Of a stretch of 64,000 bases of DNA, positions 56,382-64,000 are shown piece by piece (position 1 is the first letter of the stretch; every line of letters begins with the position of its first letter). The notes beneath the pieces were generated by a model. It was given only the letters and a program-made list of their open reading frames with translations, ran no database searches and was not told the DNA's origin. The stretch is from Mycolicibacterium arenosum. Lineage in GTDB: Bacteria; Actinomycetota; Actinomycetes; Mycobacteriales; Mycobacteriaceae. Location of the stretch: positions 248,001 through 312,000 of the forward strand of contig NZ_JANDBD010000003.1 in NCBI RefSeq assembly GCF_024320865.1, read 5' to 3'. The position numbers were made by a program, and so were the translations under genes.

Positions 56382-57269
56382 CTACACCAGCGGACGGCCG
56401 GTTCGGATTCGCCAGTCCAGATCCCGGAGCATCCAGTTGAACGGTAATCGCCGTACGGGCCGCGGCATCAGCACGTAGACCCGACCGACCGTCGCCATGA
56501 TCCGGTTGAACCGGCGCTGCTTGTCGTCGTCCCACGCCAGCCGCATCTCCTCGCGGAAGCGTTGCGGCAGAAAGCCCGTCGTCATGAAGAGGTTGATCGC
56601 GTCCAGCCGGCCCTGTATCGGTTTCGGCAGCGCGACGTTGCCGATGCGCCCGGCGGCGATCGGCCACAGGTACGCGTGCACCGCGTCGTCGATGTGGATC
56701 AGTTCGAGGGACTGCTGCCAGTACTCGTCGAACGCCTTGCGATCGGCGGGCCACATCTCGGCGGGCACCTGCAGCGTGGTGCCGAGCGTCATGCCCTTGC
56801 GGTAATGATCGTCGGCGGTCCGGTCGTCCATCTCGCCGACGAAGATGCGATACACGTCGATGAACCCCTTGTAGAGGCACGCGGCCACCCACATCTGGAG
56901 GTCCTTGTCGAACGCGTTGTACTTCACCGGGCTGTCGGGAAGCGAGTGCACCTGGGCGTGCGATCGGTTCACCGCGCGCCGATAGGTCGCCTTCTGCTCG
57001 TCGGTGCCCGCCAGCGCGACGGCGAGGTAGGTGAACGTCGTCCTGGCCCGCTTGATCGGATGCCGGTCCGCGCGCCCGCTTTCGACGCGGCTGTCCTTGA
57101 CTCCGTAGCCGACCCCCGGCCGTGCCAGTTCCATGATCACGTTGGCCGGGCCCGACAGCAGTCCGATGCCGAGCATGGCCTCCTCCGAGGACGCCAGGCG
57201 CCGCGGTGGGCGGCGGCCACCGGGCAGCGCGGGGTCGTTGATCGCGCGTCCAACGTGGTCGACCGGCAT
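56382..57269 (-). CDS. DUF2236 (MpaB-like oxygenase family) protein
   Basis: A 295-residue DUF2236 protein. The family is related to MpaB and latex-clearing oxygenases, which bind haem through conserved histidines; here [14 protein letters not shown] and [18 protein letters not shown] are the conserved helices. ATG 57269 with AGGGAG seven bases upstream; longer upstream frames run through the TetR gene and are rejected. It is divergent from a TetR gene with a palindrome between. Counterpart of Rv0276 by memory. Confidence 0.85.
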   Translation of the reverse strand: MPVDHVGRAINDPALPGGRRPPRRLASSEEAMLGIGLLSGPANVIMELARPGVGYGVKDSRVESGRADRHPIKRARTTFTYLAVALAGTDEQKATYRRAVNRSHAQVHSLPDSPVKYNAFDKDLQMWVAACLYKGFIDVYRIFVGEMDDRTADDHYRKGMTLGTTLQVPAEMWPADRKAFDEYWQQSLELIHIDDAVHAYLWPIAAGRIGNVALPKPIQGRLDAINLFMTTGFLPQRFREEMRLAWDDDKQRRFNRIMATVGRVYVLMPRPVRRLPFNWMLRDLDWRIRTGRPLV

Positions 57270-57289
57270 CGTCGCTCCCTTGCTCACAA

Positions 57290-57313
57290 ATCTGCTAACA
57301 CGTGTGAGCAGAT
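57290..57313. promoter_or_regulatory. TetR-type operator between the DUF2236 and TetR genes
   Basis: A 24-bp palindrome with a single mismatched pair, core CTGCTAACAC / GTGTGAGCAG, centred between two divergent genes 81 bases apart. The adjacent TetR-family protein is the likely ligand-controlled repressor of both genes. Confidence 0.65.
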
Positions 57314-57350
57314 ATTGCCCGGCACACTCGACGGGTGTCAAGATGGTCGG

Positions 57351-57971
57351 GTGCCTCAGGACCGTCCGTACCGCGGCGTGCACGCCGACGAACGTCTCGC
57401 ACAGCGCAGACGCCGCTTCGTCGACGCGGGCGTCGAGTTGCTCGGCGGCGCCGACGATCCGCCTGAACTGACGGTTCGCGCCCTGTGCAGACAGGCCGGC
57501 CTGGCGGCGCGCTACTTCTACGAGAGCTTCGCCGACAAGGACGTCTTCGTCGCGGCGGTGTTCGACGGCGTCACCGCCGACATCGCCGCGACGACGCAGG
57601 CCGCCGTCGCCGCCGCGCCGCGCGACGAGCAGAACCGGGCGGGCATCGCGAACCTGGTGCACACCATCGCGGGCGACGCCCGCATCGGCCGACTGCTGTT
57701 CAACCCGCGACTGTCGAACGCCGTGCTCGCGCGCAAGCGTGCCGAGATGGGGGGCTTCTTCGCCCTGCTGTCGGGCCAGCACGTGACGAGCGCCTACGAA
57801 CTACCGGACGACGGCGCGACGACGGCGTTGGCCCACTTCGTGGTCGGCGGCGTCGGCCAGACCATCAGCGCCTGGGTGTCGGGCGACGTCGACCTCGACG
57901 AGGACCAGCTGGTCCGGCAGCTCGCCCGGATTCTCGACGGCCTCGCGTCGCCGCATCTGCTGCGCGACTAG
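57351..57971 (+). CDS. TetR-family transcriptional regulator
   Basis: A 206-residue regulator with a GTG start. Its N-terminal helix-turn-helix (LTVRALCRQAGLAARYFYES, then FADKDVFVAAVFDGV) is followed by a variable ligand-binding domain with FVVGGVGQTISAWVSGDVDL near the end. It is divergent from the DUF2236 gene and converges on the VOC gene with 4 bases between stops. The effector is unknown. Matches Rv0275c in position by memory. Confidence 0.88.
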   Translation: MPQDRPYRGVHADERLAQRRRRFVDAGVELLGGADDPPELTVRALCRQAGLAARYFYESFADKDVFVAAVFDGVTADIAATTQAAVAAAPRDEQNRAGIANLVHTIAGDARIGRLLFNPRLSNAVLARKRAEMGGFFALLSGQHVTSAYELPDDGATTALAHFVVGGVGQTISAWVSGDVDLDEDQLVRQLARILDGLASPHLLRD

Positions 57972-57975
57972 CGGC

Positions 57976-58554
57976 TCAGGTCGCGGCTACCGGCGGCCGT
58001 CGGTCCGCATCAGTCCTCGGCACCGTGACGATGTCGCTCTCGGTGAATTCCTTGGTCCAGCAGGCGAACTCGAGCGTGATGCCGTCCGGGTCCTGGAAGT
58101 AGAACGATCGCACGTAGACGCCGGGATGCACGGTGGCCGACACCTGCGCCGGACTCTCGTCGTGGTTGAGCACCGGGCCGACGCGCACCCCCTTGTCCTT
58201 GAGCCGCTGCCGGTAGGCGTCGAACTTCTCGGCGGGCACGTGGAACGCCAGGTGGTTGAGCGAGCCGACGGCGCTGACGATCTCGCCGATTCCGGGGATG
58301 GCGGCGGGTGCCGAGATGCCCGGCACGCCGTCGGGCGCGGCGGCGAACCAGAAGAACGCCACGCAGTCGCCGTTACCCGCGTCGAAGAAGAAGTGCTGGC
58401 CCATGCCACCGGGCAGGTCCAGCAACTTCACCAGCGGCATGCCGAGGATGTTGGTGTAGAAGTCGACCGTCTTCTCCATGTCGGCGCAGACCAGCGCCAC
58501 GTGGTTGATGCCGCCGAGTTCGAACTCGCGATTCTCGTTGTGGGGCTTGATCAC
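57976..58554 (-). CDS. VOC (glyoxalase/extradiol dioxygenase) superfamily protein
   Basis: A 192-residue protein with two beta-alpha-beta-beta-beta modules: INHVALVCADMEKTVDFYTNILG at the start, then SLNHLAFHVPAEKFDAYRQRL and FYFQDPDGITLEFACW. His and Glu of these strands form the expected metal site. It could be a dioxygenase, lyase or binding protein; the substrate is not known. It is divergent from a TetR gene with a clear operator between. Confidence 0.87.
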   Translation of the reverse strand: MIKPHNENREFELGGINHVALVCADMEKTVDFYTNILGMPLVKLLDLPGGMGQHFFFDAGNGDCVAFFWFAAAPDGVPGISAPAAIPGIGEIVSAVGSLNHLAFHVPAEKFDAYRQRLKDKGVRVGPVLNHDESPAQVSATVHPGVYVRSFYFQDPDGITLEFACWTKEFTESDIVTVPRTDADRRPPVAAT

Positions 58555-58600
58555 GTCGCAACTCCTCGATCACCATGGGCTGAGGTCTGGTCAAGATCAG

Positions 58601-58628
58601 GATCTGAATCTAACATCAGATTCAGATC
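58601..58628. promoter_or_regulatory. TetR-type operator between the VOC gene and a TetR operon
   Basis: GATCTGAATCT and AGATTCAGATC are perfect 11-bp arms around a 6-nt spacer in a 91-base divergent region. It ends 17 bases before the TetR ATG, so bound protein would block that promoter and probably the VOC promoter. Confidence 0.7.
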
Positions 58629-58645
58629 GGAGAAAGGGGCCGTCG

Positions 58646-59272
58646 ATGACCGTTGCCCCCGGTGATCGGCTACCGACGAGCCGCGGCCGACAGACCAGGG
58701 CGGCCATCGACACCGCAGCGCGCGTGGTCGTCGCCCGCAAAGGCATCCTCGCCACCACGATCGCCGACATCGCCGCCGAGGCCGGCCGGTCGACGGCCTC
58801 GTTCTACAACTACTACGACTCGAAAGAGGCCATGGTCCGCGACTGGGCCGTGCGCTTCCGCGAGGAGGCCCGCGAGCGCGCCCGCGCCGCGGGGGAACCC
58901 GATCTCACCGACGCCGAACGCTCCCACCGCGCCGCTGCCGCCCACTGGACCACCTATCGGCACCGCCTCGCCGAGATGATCGCGGTATCGCAACTCGCCA
59001 CCGTCAACGACGACTTCGCGCACTACTGGGCCGAGATCTGTGAACTGCCCATCAGCCTGATCACCTCGATGATTCAGCAAGCCCAGGAACGGGGCTTCTG
59101 CCCGGACGACGACCCGCACCTGACCGCGGTCGCCCTGGTCTCGATGCTCAACCAGTTCTGCTACACGCAACTCAGCGGGACCGGCGCCGAGACCGCGGAC
59201 GACGACGCGTGCATCGCCACGCTGGCCAAGGTCTTCCACCGCACCATCTACCACCGGGGGATTCCGTTATGA
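58646..59272 (+). CDS. TetR-family transcriptional regulator
   Basis: A 208-residue regulator. The ATG at 58646 has AAAGGGG upstream. The helix-turn-helix reads TTIADIAAEAGRSTASFYNYYDSKE; the C-terminal domain ends VFHRTIYHRGIPL. It heads a plus-strand operon with an alpha/beta hydrolase (4-nt overlap), a 2-hydroxyacid dehydrogenase and a FadE-type dehydrogenase, so it probably senses a lipid-derived or acyl-CoA ligand. Rv0273c-like by position. Confidence 0.9.
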   Translation: MTVAPGDRLPTSRGRQTRAAIDTAARVVVARKGILATTIADIAAEAGRSTASFYNYYDSKEAMVRDWAVRFREEARERARAAGEPDLTDAERSHRAAAAHWTTYRHRLAEMIAVSQLATVNDDFAHYWAEICELPISLITSMIQQAQERGFCPDDDPHLTAVALVSMLNQFCYTQLSGTGAETADDDACIATLAKVFHRTIYHRGIPL

Positions 59273-60441
59273 CAACTGGGCGAGCGGAGCGACGGGAAGT
59301 GACGCAGAAGAACTCGGGCAGCTCGACGCCGGGAGTGACGCGGGAGTTCATCGGCATGGACTCCCCGACGGCCCGCCGCGCCGGTTCCGGCGGGCATCCG
59401 TGCCAGGGCGTCTACTACCGCGGCGTCGGCCGCAAGCCGAAGGTGGCGATGATCGCCGCGCACTATCAGATCGACTTCTCCGAGCACTACCTCGCGGACT
59501 ACATGGCGACTCGGGGCATCGGCTTCCTCGGCTGGAACACCCGGTTCCGCGGGCACGAGACCAGCTTCCTACTCGACCACGCGCTCGTCGACCTCGGTGT
59601 CGGGGTCCGGTGGTTGCGCGAGGTCCAGGGCGTGGAAACGATTGTGCTGCTCGGTAACTCAGGCGGAGGCTCACTGATGGCGGCCTACCAGTCGCAGGCC
59701 GTCGAGCCCAACGTCACGCCGCTCGAAGGGATGCGGCCCGCGACGGGTCTCACCGAACTGCTGCCCGCCGACGGGTACATCGCGAGCGCCGCCCACCCCG
59801 GCAGGCCCGACGTGCTAACGGCGTGGATGGACGGCTCCGTCGTGGACGAACTCGACCCCGTCGCAACGGACTCGACGCTCGATCTGTTCGCCGAACAGAA
59901 CGGCCCGCCGTTCTCGGCCGACTTCGTCAAGCGCTATCGCGCCGCCCAGGTGAAGCGCAACAACGCCATCACCGACTGGGTGGTGAAGGAACTGAAACGC
60001 GTTCGGAAAGCCGGCTTCTCGGATCGACCCTTCACGGTGCACCGGACCTGGGCCGACCCTCGCATGGTGGACCCCGCGCTCGAACCGACGAAGCGCCCCG
60101 CCAACACCTGCTACGCCGGCACCCCCGTGAACGCCAACCGGTCGGCGTACGGTATCGCCGCGGCGTGCACCCTGCGCAACTGGCTGGGCATGTGGAGCCT
60201 GCGCACGGCTCAGACCCGCGCGGAACCGCACCTCGCGCGGATCGACTGCCCGGCCCTGGTGATCAACGCCGAACAGGACACGGGCGTGTACCCGTCCGAC
60301 GCCCAGCGCATCCACGACGCGCTCGCCGGCACCGACAAGACGCTGTGCGCGGTCGACACCGACCACTACTTCACCACCCCCGGCGCGCGGAGCGAGAAAG
60401 CTGACATGATCGCCAAGTGGATAGCGAAGCGGTGGCGATAA
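59269..60441 (+). CDS. Alpha/beta-hydrolase
   Basis: A 390-residue alpha/beta-hydrolase. The nucleophile elbow is [14 protein letters not shown] (GNSGG), with a probable acid in NAEQDTGVYPSDA and catalytic His in DTDHYF. The start ATG 59269 overlaps the TetR stop as ATGA. No signal peptide. In the operon with FadE6-like dehydrogenase it may release or process acyl chains; substrate unknown. Rv0272c-like. Confidence 0.85.
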   Translation: MTTGRAERREVTQKNSGSSTPGVTREFIGMDSPTARRAGSGGHPCQGVYYRGVGRKPKVAMIAAHYQIDFSEHYLADYMATRGIGFLGWNTRFRGHETSFLLDHALVDLGVGVRWLREVQGVETIVLLGNSGGGSLMAAYQSQAVEPNVTPLEGMRPATGLTELLPADGYIASAAHPGRPDVLTAWMDGSVVDELDPVATDSTLDLFAEQNGPPFSADFVKRYRAAQVKRNNAITDWVVKELKRVRKAGFSDRPFTVHRTWADPRMVDPALEPTKRPANTCYAGTPVNANRSAYGIAAACTLRNWLGMWSLRTAQTRAEPHLARIDCPALVINAEQDTGVYPSDAQRIHDALAGTDKTLCAVDTDHYFTTPGARSEKADMIAKWIAKRWR

Positions 60442-61385
60442 CAGTCCTGGCCCATTTCACGCCCGGTGACAAGGTGCTGAACTTACTTGCACCGCACTCT
60501 GATTGGCTCGACGTGCGGTACTGCGCAGAGGACGATGACGACACCTTCCACCAATTGCTTCCCGATGCCGAGGTGATCTGGCATGTGCTGCGCCCGCTCT
60601 CCGGGGCCGACCTCGAGCGGGCCACGCGCTGCCGGTACGTCCACAAGCTGGGCGCAGGCGTCAACACCATCGACGTCGACGCGGCGACCCGCCTCGGGAT
60701 CGGCGTCGCCAACATGCCGGGTGCCAACGCTCCGTCGGTCGCCGAGGGCACCCTGCTGTTGATGCTCGCCGCGTTACGCCGACTGCCGGTCCTGGACCGG
60801 GAGACCAAGGCGGGCCGCGGCTGGCCGTCGGATCCGACCCTCGGCGAGACCGTGCGCGACATCGGCGGATGCACCGTCGGCCTGGTCGGGTACGGCAACG
60901 TGGCCAAGCAGGTCGAGACGATCGTCGCCACCCTGGGCGCCGACGTTCTGCACACCAGCACCCGTGACGACGGGCATCCCGGCTGGCGATCGCTGACCGA
61001 TCTGCTGGCGGCGAGCGACATCGTCTCGCTGCACCTGCCGCTGACCGACGCCACCGCGGGGCTCATCGGCGCCGCACAACTGGCCGCCATGAAGCCGCAG
61101 GCCGTCCTGGTCAACACCTCCCGCGGGCCGATCGTCGACGAACCCGCGCTGATCGACGCGCTGCGAACCGGCCGGATCGCCGCCGCCGGTCTCGACGTGT
61201 TCGCCGAGGAACCGGTGCCCGCCGACAACCCGCTGCTGACGCTCGACAACGTGGTCGTGACGCCGCACGTGACCTGGTACACCGCCGACACCATGCGGCG
61301 CTACCTCGAGGTCGCGATCGACAATTGCGAACGCCTTCGTGACGGCCGGCACCTCGCGAACTTGGTAAACCAGGTGGCGAGGTAG
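60432..61385 (+). CDS. D-isomer-specific 2-hydroxyacid dehydrogenase
   Basis: A 317-residue NAD-dependent dehydrogenase. It shows the Rossmann loop VGLVGYGNVAKQVE, the catalytic Arg in NTSRGPIVDEPALIDAL, Glu in GLDVFAEEPVP and His in TPHVTWYT. GTG 60432 starts at the first strand (VAITVLAHF); GTG 60417 is a possible earlier start. It overlaps the hydrolase 3' end by 10 bases. I do not recall an equivalent in the M. tuberculosis copy of this operon, so it may be an insertion. Confidence 0.85.
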   Translation: MAITVLAHFTPGDKVLNLLAPHSDWLDVRYCAEDDDDTFHQLLPDAEVIWHVLRPLSGADLERATRCRYVHKLGAGVNTIDVDAATRLGIGVANMPGANAPSVAEGTLLLMLAALRRLPVLDRETKAGRGWPSDPTLGETVRDIGGCTVGLVGYGNVAKQVETIVATLGADVLHTSTRDDGHPGWRSLTDLLAASDIVSLHLPLTDATAGLIGAAQLAAMKPQAVLVNTSRGPIVDEPALIDALRTGRIAAAGLDVFAEEPVPADNPLLTLDNVVVTPHVTWYTADTMRRYLEVAIDNCERLRDGRHLANLVNQVAR

Positions 61386-61387
61386 TC

Positions 61388-61414
61388 TCGGACCAACCGA
61401 CCGGTTAGCCGAGT
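61388..61414 (+). promoter_or_regulatory. Inverted repeat before the FadE6-like gene
   Basis: CTCGG...CCGAG arms enclose an AACCG-AC-CGGTT core in the 43-base gap before the FadE gene. It could be a promoter-proximal operator or an intercistronic hairpin. Confidence 0.35.
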
Positions 61415-61428
61415 ACGAAGAGGTACCA

Positions 61429-63609
61429 ATGCCCATCGCGATCCTTTCCGAGCACAACGACCTGGCGGATTCCGTTCGAGACCTGGTCAAGCGCGTCGCG
61501 CCGTCCGAGGTCCTGCACGAGGCGCTGGAAACGCCGGTGTCCAACCCGCCGCCGTACTGGAAGGCCGCCGCGGAGCAGGGCCTGCAGGGCGTCCACCTCT
61601 CCGAGGCGGTGGGCGGACAGGGCTTCGGCATCCTCGAACTCGCCATAGTGCTCGCCGAGTTCGGCTACGGCGCAGTGCCCGGCCCCTTCGTCCCGTCCGC
61701 CATCGCGAGCGCGCTGATCTCGGCCAACGACGCCGACGACAAGCGTCTCGAGGGCCTCGCCTCCGGTGACGTCATCGCGGCGTACGCCATCGACTCCGGC
61801 CTCACCGCCACCCGGCAGCGTGAAGGGCTCGTCATCCGCGGTGAGGTGCGCGCCGTGCCCGCCGCCGCCCAGGCGTCGCTGCTCGTCCTGCCCGTCGCGA
61901 TCGACAGTGGCGAGGAGTGGGTGGTGCTGGACGCCGACCAGGTGGAGATCGAACCCGTCGCCAGCGTCGACCCGCTGCGCCCGGTCGCTCACGTCCGCGC
62001 CAACGCCATCGAGGTCGGCGACGACAGCGTGCTCTCCAACCTCAGCCGCACCCGCGCGCGTGCGGTGATGTCGACGCTCCTGTCCGCGGAGTGCGTGGGC
62101 GTCGCCCGCTGGGCCACCACCACCGCGGCCGAGTACGCGAAGATCCGCGAGCAGTTCGGTCGGCCGATCGGCCAGTTCCAGGCGATCAAGCACAAGTGCG
62201 CCAACATGATCGCCGAGACCGAGCGTGCGACGGCAGCCGTGTGGGATGCGGCGCGCGCCCTCGACGAGGACCCCGCGGACAGCAACTTCGAGTTCGCCGC
62301 GGCGGTCGCCGCCACCCTCGCTCCCGCCGCCGCACAGCACACCGCACAGGACTGCATCCAGGTGCACGGCGGCATCGGGTTCACGTGGGAGCACGACACC
62401 AACGTGTACTACCGGCGGGCCATCGTGCTCGCGGCCTGCTTCGGCCGTGCGGCCGACTACCCACAGCAGGTGGTCGACGTCGCCACGTCCACCGGCATGC
62501 GCCCGATCAACATCGACCTCGACCCCGACACCGAGAAGCTCCGCGAGCAGATCCGCGCGGAAGTGGCGGCGCTGAAGGCGATTCCGAGCGACGAGCGCGT
62601 CACCGCCATCGCCGAGGGCGGCTGGGTGACGCCGCACCTGCCGAAGCCCTGGGGTCGGGCCGCGGCGCCGATCGAGCAGATCATCATCGCCCAGGAGTTC
62701 GCGACCGGGCGGGTGAAGCGACCGCAGATGGGCATCGCGGCGTGGATCATCCCGTCGATCGTGGCGTACGGCACCGACGAGCAGCAGCAGCGCTTCCTGC
62801 CGCCGACGTTCCGCGGCGAGATGATCTGGTGCCAGCTGTTCTCCGAGCCGGGTGCGGGTTCCGATCTAGCGAGCCTGACGACGAAGGCCACCAAGGTCGA
62901 CGGCGGCTGGCGCATCACCGGGCAGAAGATCTGGACCACCGGCGCGCAGTTCTCCCAGTGGGGTGCGTTGCTCGCCCGGACGGACTCGAGCGCGCCCAAG
63001 CATCAGGGCATCACGTACTTCCTGCTCGACATGGAATCCGAAGGCGTCGAGGTGAAGCCGCTGCGGGAGCTCACCGGCAACGCGATGTTCAACACCGTCT
63101 TCATCGACGACGTGTTCGTGCCCGACGACATGGTGCTCGGTGAGGTCAACCGCGGCTGGGAGGTCAGCCGCAACACGCTGACCAACGAGCGCGTGTCGAT
63201 CGGCAGCAGTGAGCCGCCGTTCCTCGCCAGCCTCGACCAGTTCGTGGAGTTCCTCTCCACGGGCCAGTTCGACCAGATCGAGCAGCACGACGCGGGCAAG
63301 CTGATCGCCGAGGGCCACGCCGCGAAGCTGCTGAACATGCGCTCCACGCTGCTGACGCTGGCCGGCGGTGATCCGATGCCGGCCGCGGCGATCAGCAAGC
63401 TGCTGTCGATGAAGACCGGCCAGGGCTACGCCGAGTTCGGTGTCTCGTCGTTCGGCACCGACGCCGCGATCGGCGACCAGGGCGAGTTGTCGGGCAAGTG
63501 GTCGGAGTACCTGCTCGCCGGCCGTGCCACCACGATCTACGGCGGCACGTCCGAAGTGCAGCTCAACATCATCGCCGAGCGTCTGCTCGGACTGCCGCGG
63601 GATCCGTAA
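61429..63609 (+). CDS. fadE6: Two-domain acyl-CoA dehydrogenase, FadE6-like
   Basis: The 726-residue protein is about twice the normal size, made of two consecutive acyl-CoA-dehydrogenase modules. The first (residues 1-370) contains QFQAIKHKCANMIAETERA and QVHGGIGFTWEHD; the second (370-726) contains WCQLFSEPGAGSDLASLTT, WTTGAQFSQWGALLART and YGGTSEVQLNIIAERLLG. It introduces a double bond into an acyl-CoA using FAD, in lipid or sterol side-chain breakdown. ATG with GAAGAGG seven bases before. The size and place match Rv0271c (FadE6) from memory; the symbol is tentative. Confidence 0.88.
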   Translation: MPIAILSEHNDLADSVRDLVKRVAPSEVLHEALETPVSNPPPYWKAAAEQGLQGVHLSEAVGGQGFGILELAIVLAEFGYGAVPGPFVPSAIASALISANDADDKRLEGLASGDVIAAYAIDSGLTATRQREGLVIRGEVRAVPAAAQASLLVLPVAIDSGEEWVVLDADQVEIEPVASVDPLRPVAHVRANAIEVGDDSVLSNLSRTRARAVMSTLLSAECVGVARWATTTAAEYAKIREQFGRPIGQFQAIKHKCANMIAETERATAAVWDAARALDEDPADSNFEFAAAVAATLAPAAAQHTAQDCIQVHGGIGFTWEHDTNVYYRRAIVLAACFGRAADYPQQVVDVATSTGMRPINIDLDPDTEKLREQIRAEVAALKAIPSDERVTAIAEGGWVTPHLPKPWGRAAAPIEQIIIAQEFATGRVKRPQMGIAAWIIPSIVAYGTDEQQQRFLPPTFRGEMIWCQLFSEPGAGSDLASLTTKATKVDGGWRITGQKIWTTGAQFSQWGALLARTDSSAPKHQGITYFLLDMESEGVEVKPLRELTGNAMFNTVFIDDVFVPDDMVLGEVNRGWEVSRNTLTNERVSIGSSEPPFLASLDQFVEFLSTGQFDQIEQHDAGKLIAEGHAAKLLNMRSTLLTLAGGDPMPAAAISKLLSMKTGQGYAEFGVSSFGTDAAIGDQGELSGKWSEYLLAGRATTIYGGTSEVQLNIIAERLLGLPRDP

Positions 63610-64000
63610 GGCGCACAACGTCTTCTGCCGGGTGGCCGGCCCATTGGCCGTCGGCCTCACCGACGGCCCTTTGGAGGAGGGCGTGCAGCGTCCCCCGCTG
63701 ATAGTCATCGAGTGACGAGAGCACGCGTCGCTCGACGGTGATCAGGACGTCCTCGACGGCGTCCAGCTTCTCGCGTCCCGCCTGCGTCAACGCCACGGTG
63801 TGCCGCCGCCTGTCCTCGGGTGACCGGTGCCGCTCGACCAGACCGTCGGATTCGAGTTCGTTCAGCAATCCGACCACGTTGGTCGGATCGATGCTCAACA
63901 GCTGCGCAAGCTCGGCTTGCGGTCGCGCGCCGAGACCACGCAGCAGCGTCAACGCAATGAGGTGCCGCGCTCGCAGGCCGAAGCGCTCGAGTTCAGCCTC
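63569..64000 (-). CDS. MarR-family transcriptional regulator (5' end beyond the right edge)
   Basis: At least 143 residues are visible, open to the right edge. The winged helix is seen in AELAQLLSIDPTNVVGLLNELESDGLVERHRSPEDRRRHTVALT, classic MarR. The 3' end overlaps the convergent FadE6-like gene by 41 bases. Its targets cannot be seen. Confidence 0.85.
   Translation of the reverse strand, partial: EAELERFGLRARHLIALTLLRGLGARPQAELAQLLSIDPTNVVGLLNELESDGLVERHRSPEDRRRHTVALTQAGREKLDAVEDVLITVERRVLSSLDDYQRGTLHALLQRAVGEADGQWAGHPAEDVVRLTDPAAVRADARR

Noticed and set aside
56562..57350. Upstream plus-strand extension of the TetR gene
   Set aside because: It is the complement of the DUF2236 gene and crosses the operator; the GTG at 57351 fits the TetR family start.

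Overview
The window is 64 kb of high-GC actinobacterial chromosome, and its content points to a Mycobacterium, most likely a fast-growing, environmental Mycolicibacterium-type species. The evidence is a complete ESX-3 type VII secretion locus with PE, PPE, esxG and esxH, plus further families typical of mycobacteria: a MpaB-like DUF2236 protein, an LCM-type methyltransferase, a two-domain FadE acyl-CoA dehydrogenase, and an Hsp70-like protein with a threonine-rich tail. Gene order from about 22.6 kb to the right end recalls the Rv0271c-Rv0312 interval of M. tuberculosis (recalled from memory, not searched), with local insertions such as cysD-cysNC. No rRNA, tRNA, insertion sequence, prophage or CRISPR array was recognised.

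Left part (0-13.5 kb). The 5' end of a Ser/Thr kinase gene (minus) runs off the left edge. It is followed by a secreted VldE/M15-like protein (minus) and a large secreted PE-PPE-domain-like protein (plus) behind a CRP-type site. A minus-strand block (10.3 to 3.7 kb) looks like a catabolic operon: an unrecognised protein, a type-B carboxylesterase, a FadR-family GntR regulator, an acyl-CoA synthetase, a class II aldolase/adducin protein and an amidohydrolase. A PAS-PAS-PAS-GGDEF diguanylate cyclase and a MIP channel follow, converging on a strong terminator hairpin.

Middle left (13.5-22 kb). A NarL/LuxR two-component system is bracketed by two inverted copies of a 33-nt motif. The copies also lie upstream of the MIP channel gene and of a small secreted peptide gene, which suggests a self-contained regulon. 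Next is a five-gene oligopeptide/dipeptide ABC importer (order A-C-B-D-F).

Middle (22-40 kb). Here lie a DM13 protein, the Hsp70-like poly-Thr protein, an NTF2-like protein, a YkuD L,D-transpeptidase, an ArsR/AHSA1 pair, a PAP2-diacylglycerol-kinase fusion next to a second PAP2 protein, and an NCS1 permease with a C-terminal CxxC/CxxC knuckle. A sulfur-ester block follows: sulfatase, Stf0 sulfotransferase, CysD, CysNC. The Stf0, cysD and cysNC genes are tightly coupled, so the PAPS donor and a PAPS user are made together. A methyltransferase, an amidohydrolase and an alpha/beta hydrolase complete the stretch.

Right part (40-64 kb). Three 51-nt palindromic repeats separate the hydrolase gene from the ESX-3 operon, which is on the minus strand: eccA3-eccB3-eccC3-PE5-PPE4-esxG-esxH-espG3-eccD3-mycP3-eccE3 plus a proline-rich membrane protein. 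Most junctions overlap by 4 nt, and an IdeR-like iron box lies before eccA3. Upstream are an LCM-type methyltransferase gene, a DUF2236/TetR divergent pair and a VOC/TetR divergent pair, each divergent pair with a clear operator palindrome. A plus-strand operon (TetR, hydrolase, 2-hydroxyacid dehydrogenase, fadE6-like) ends against a partial MarR gene at the right edge.
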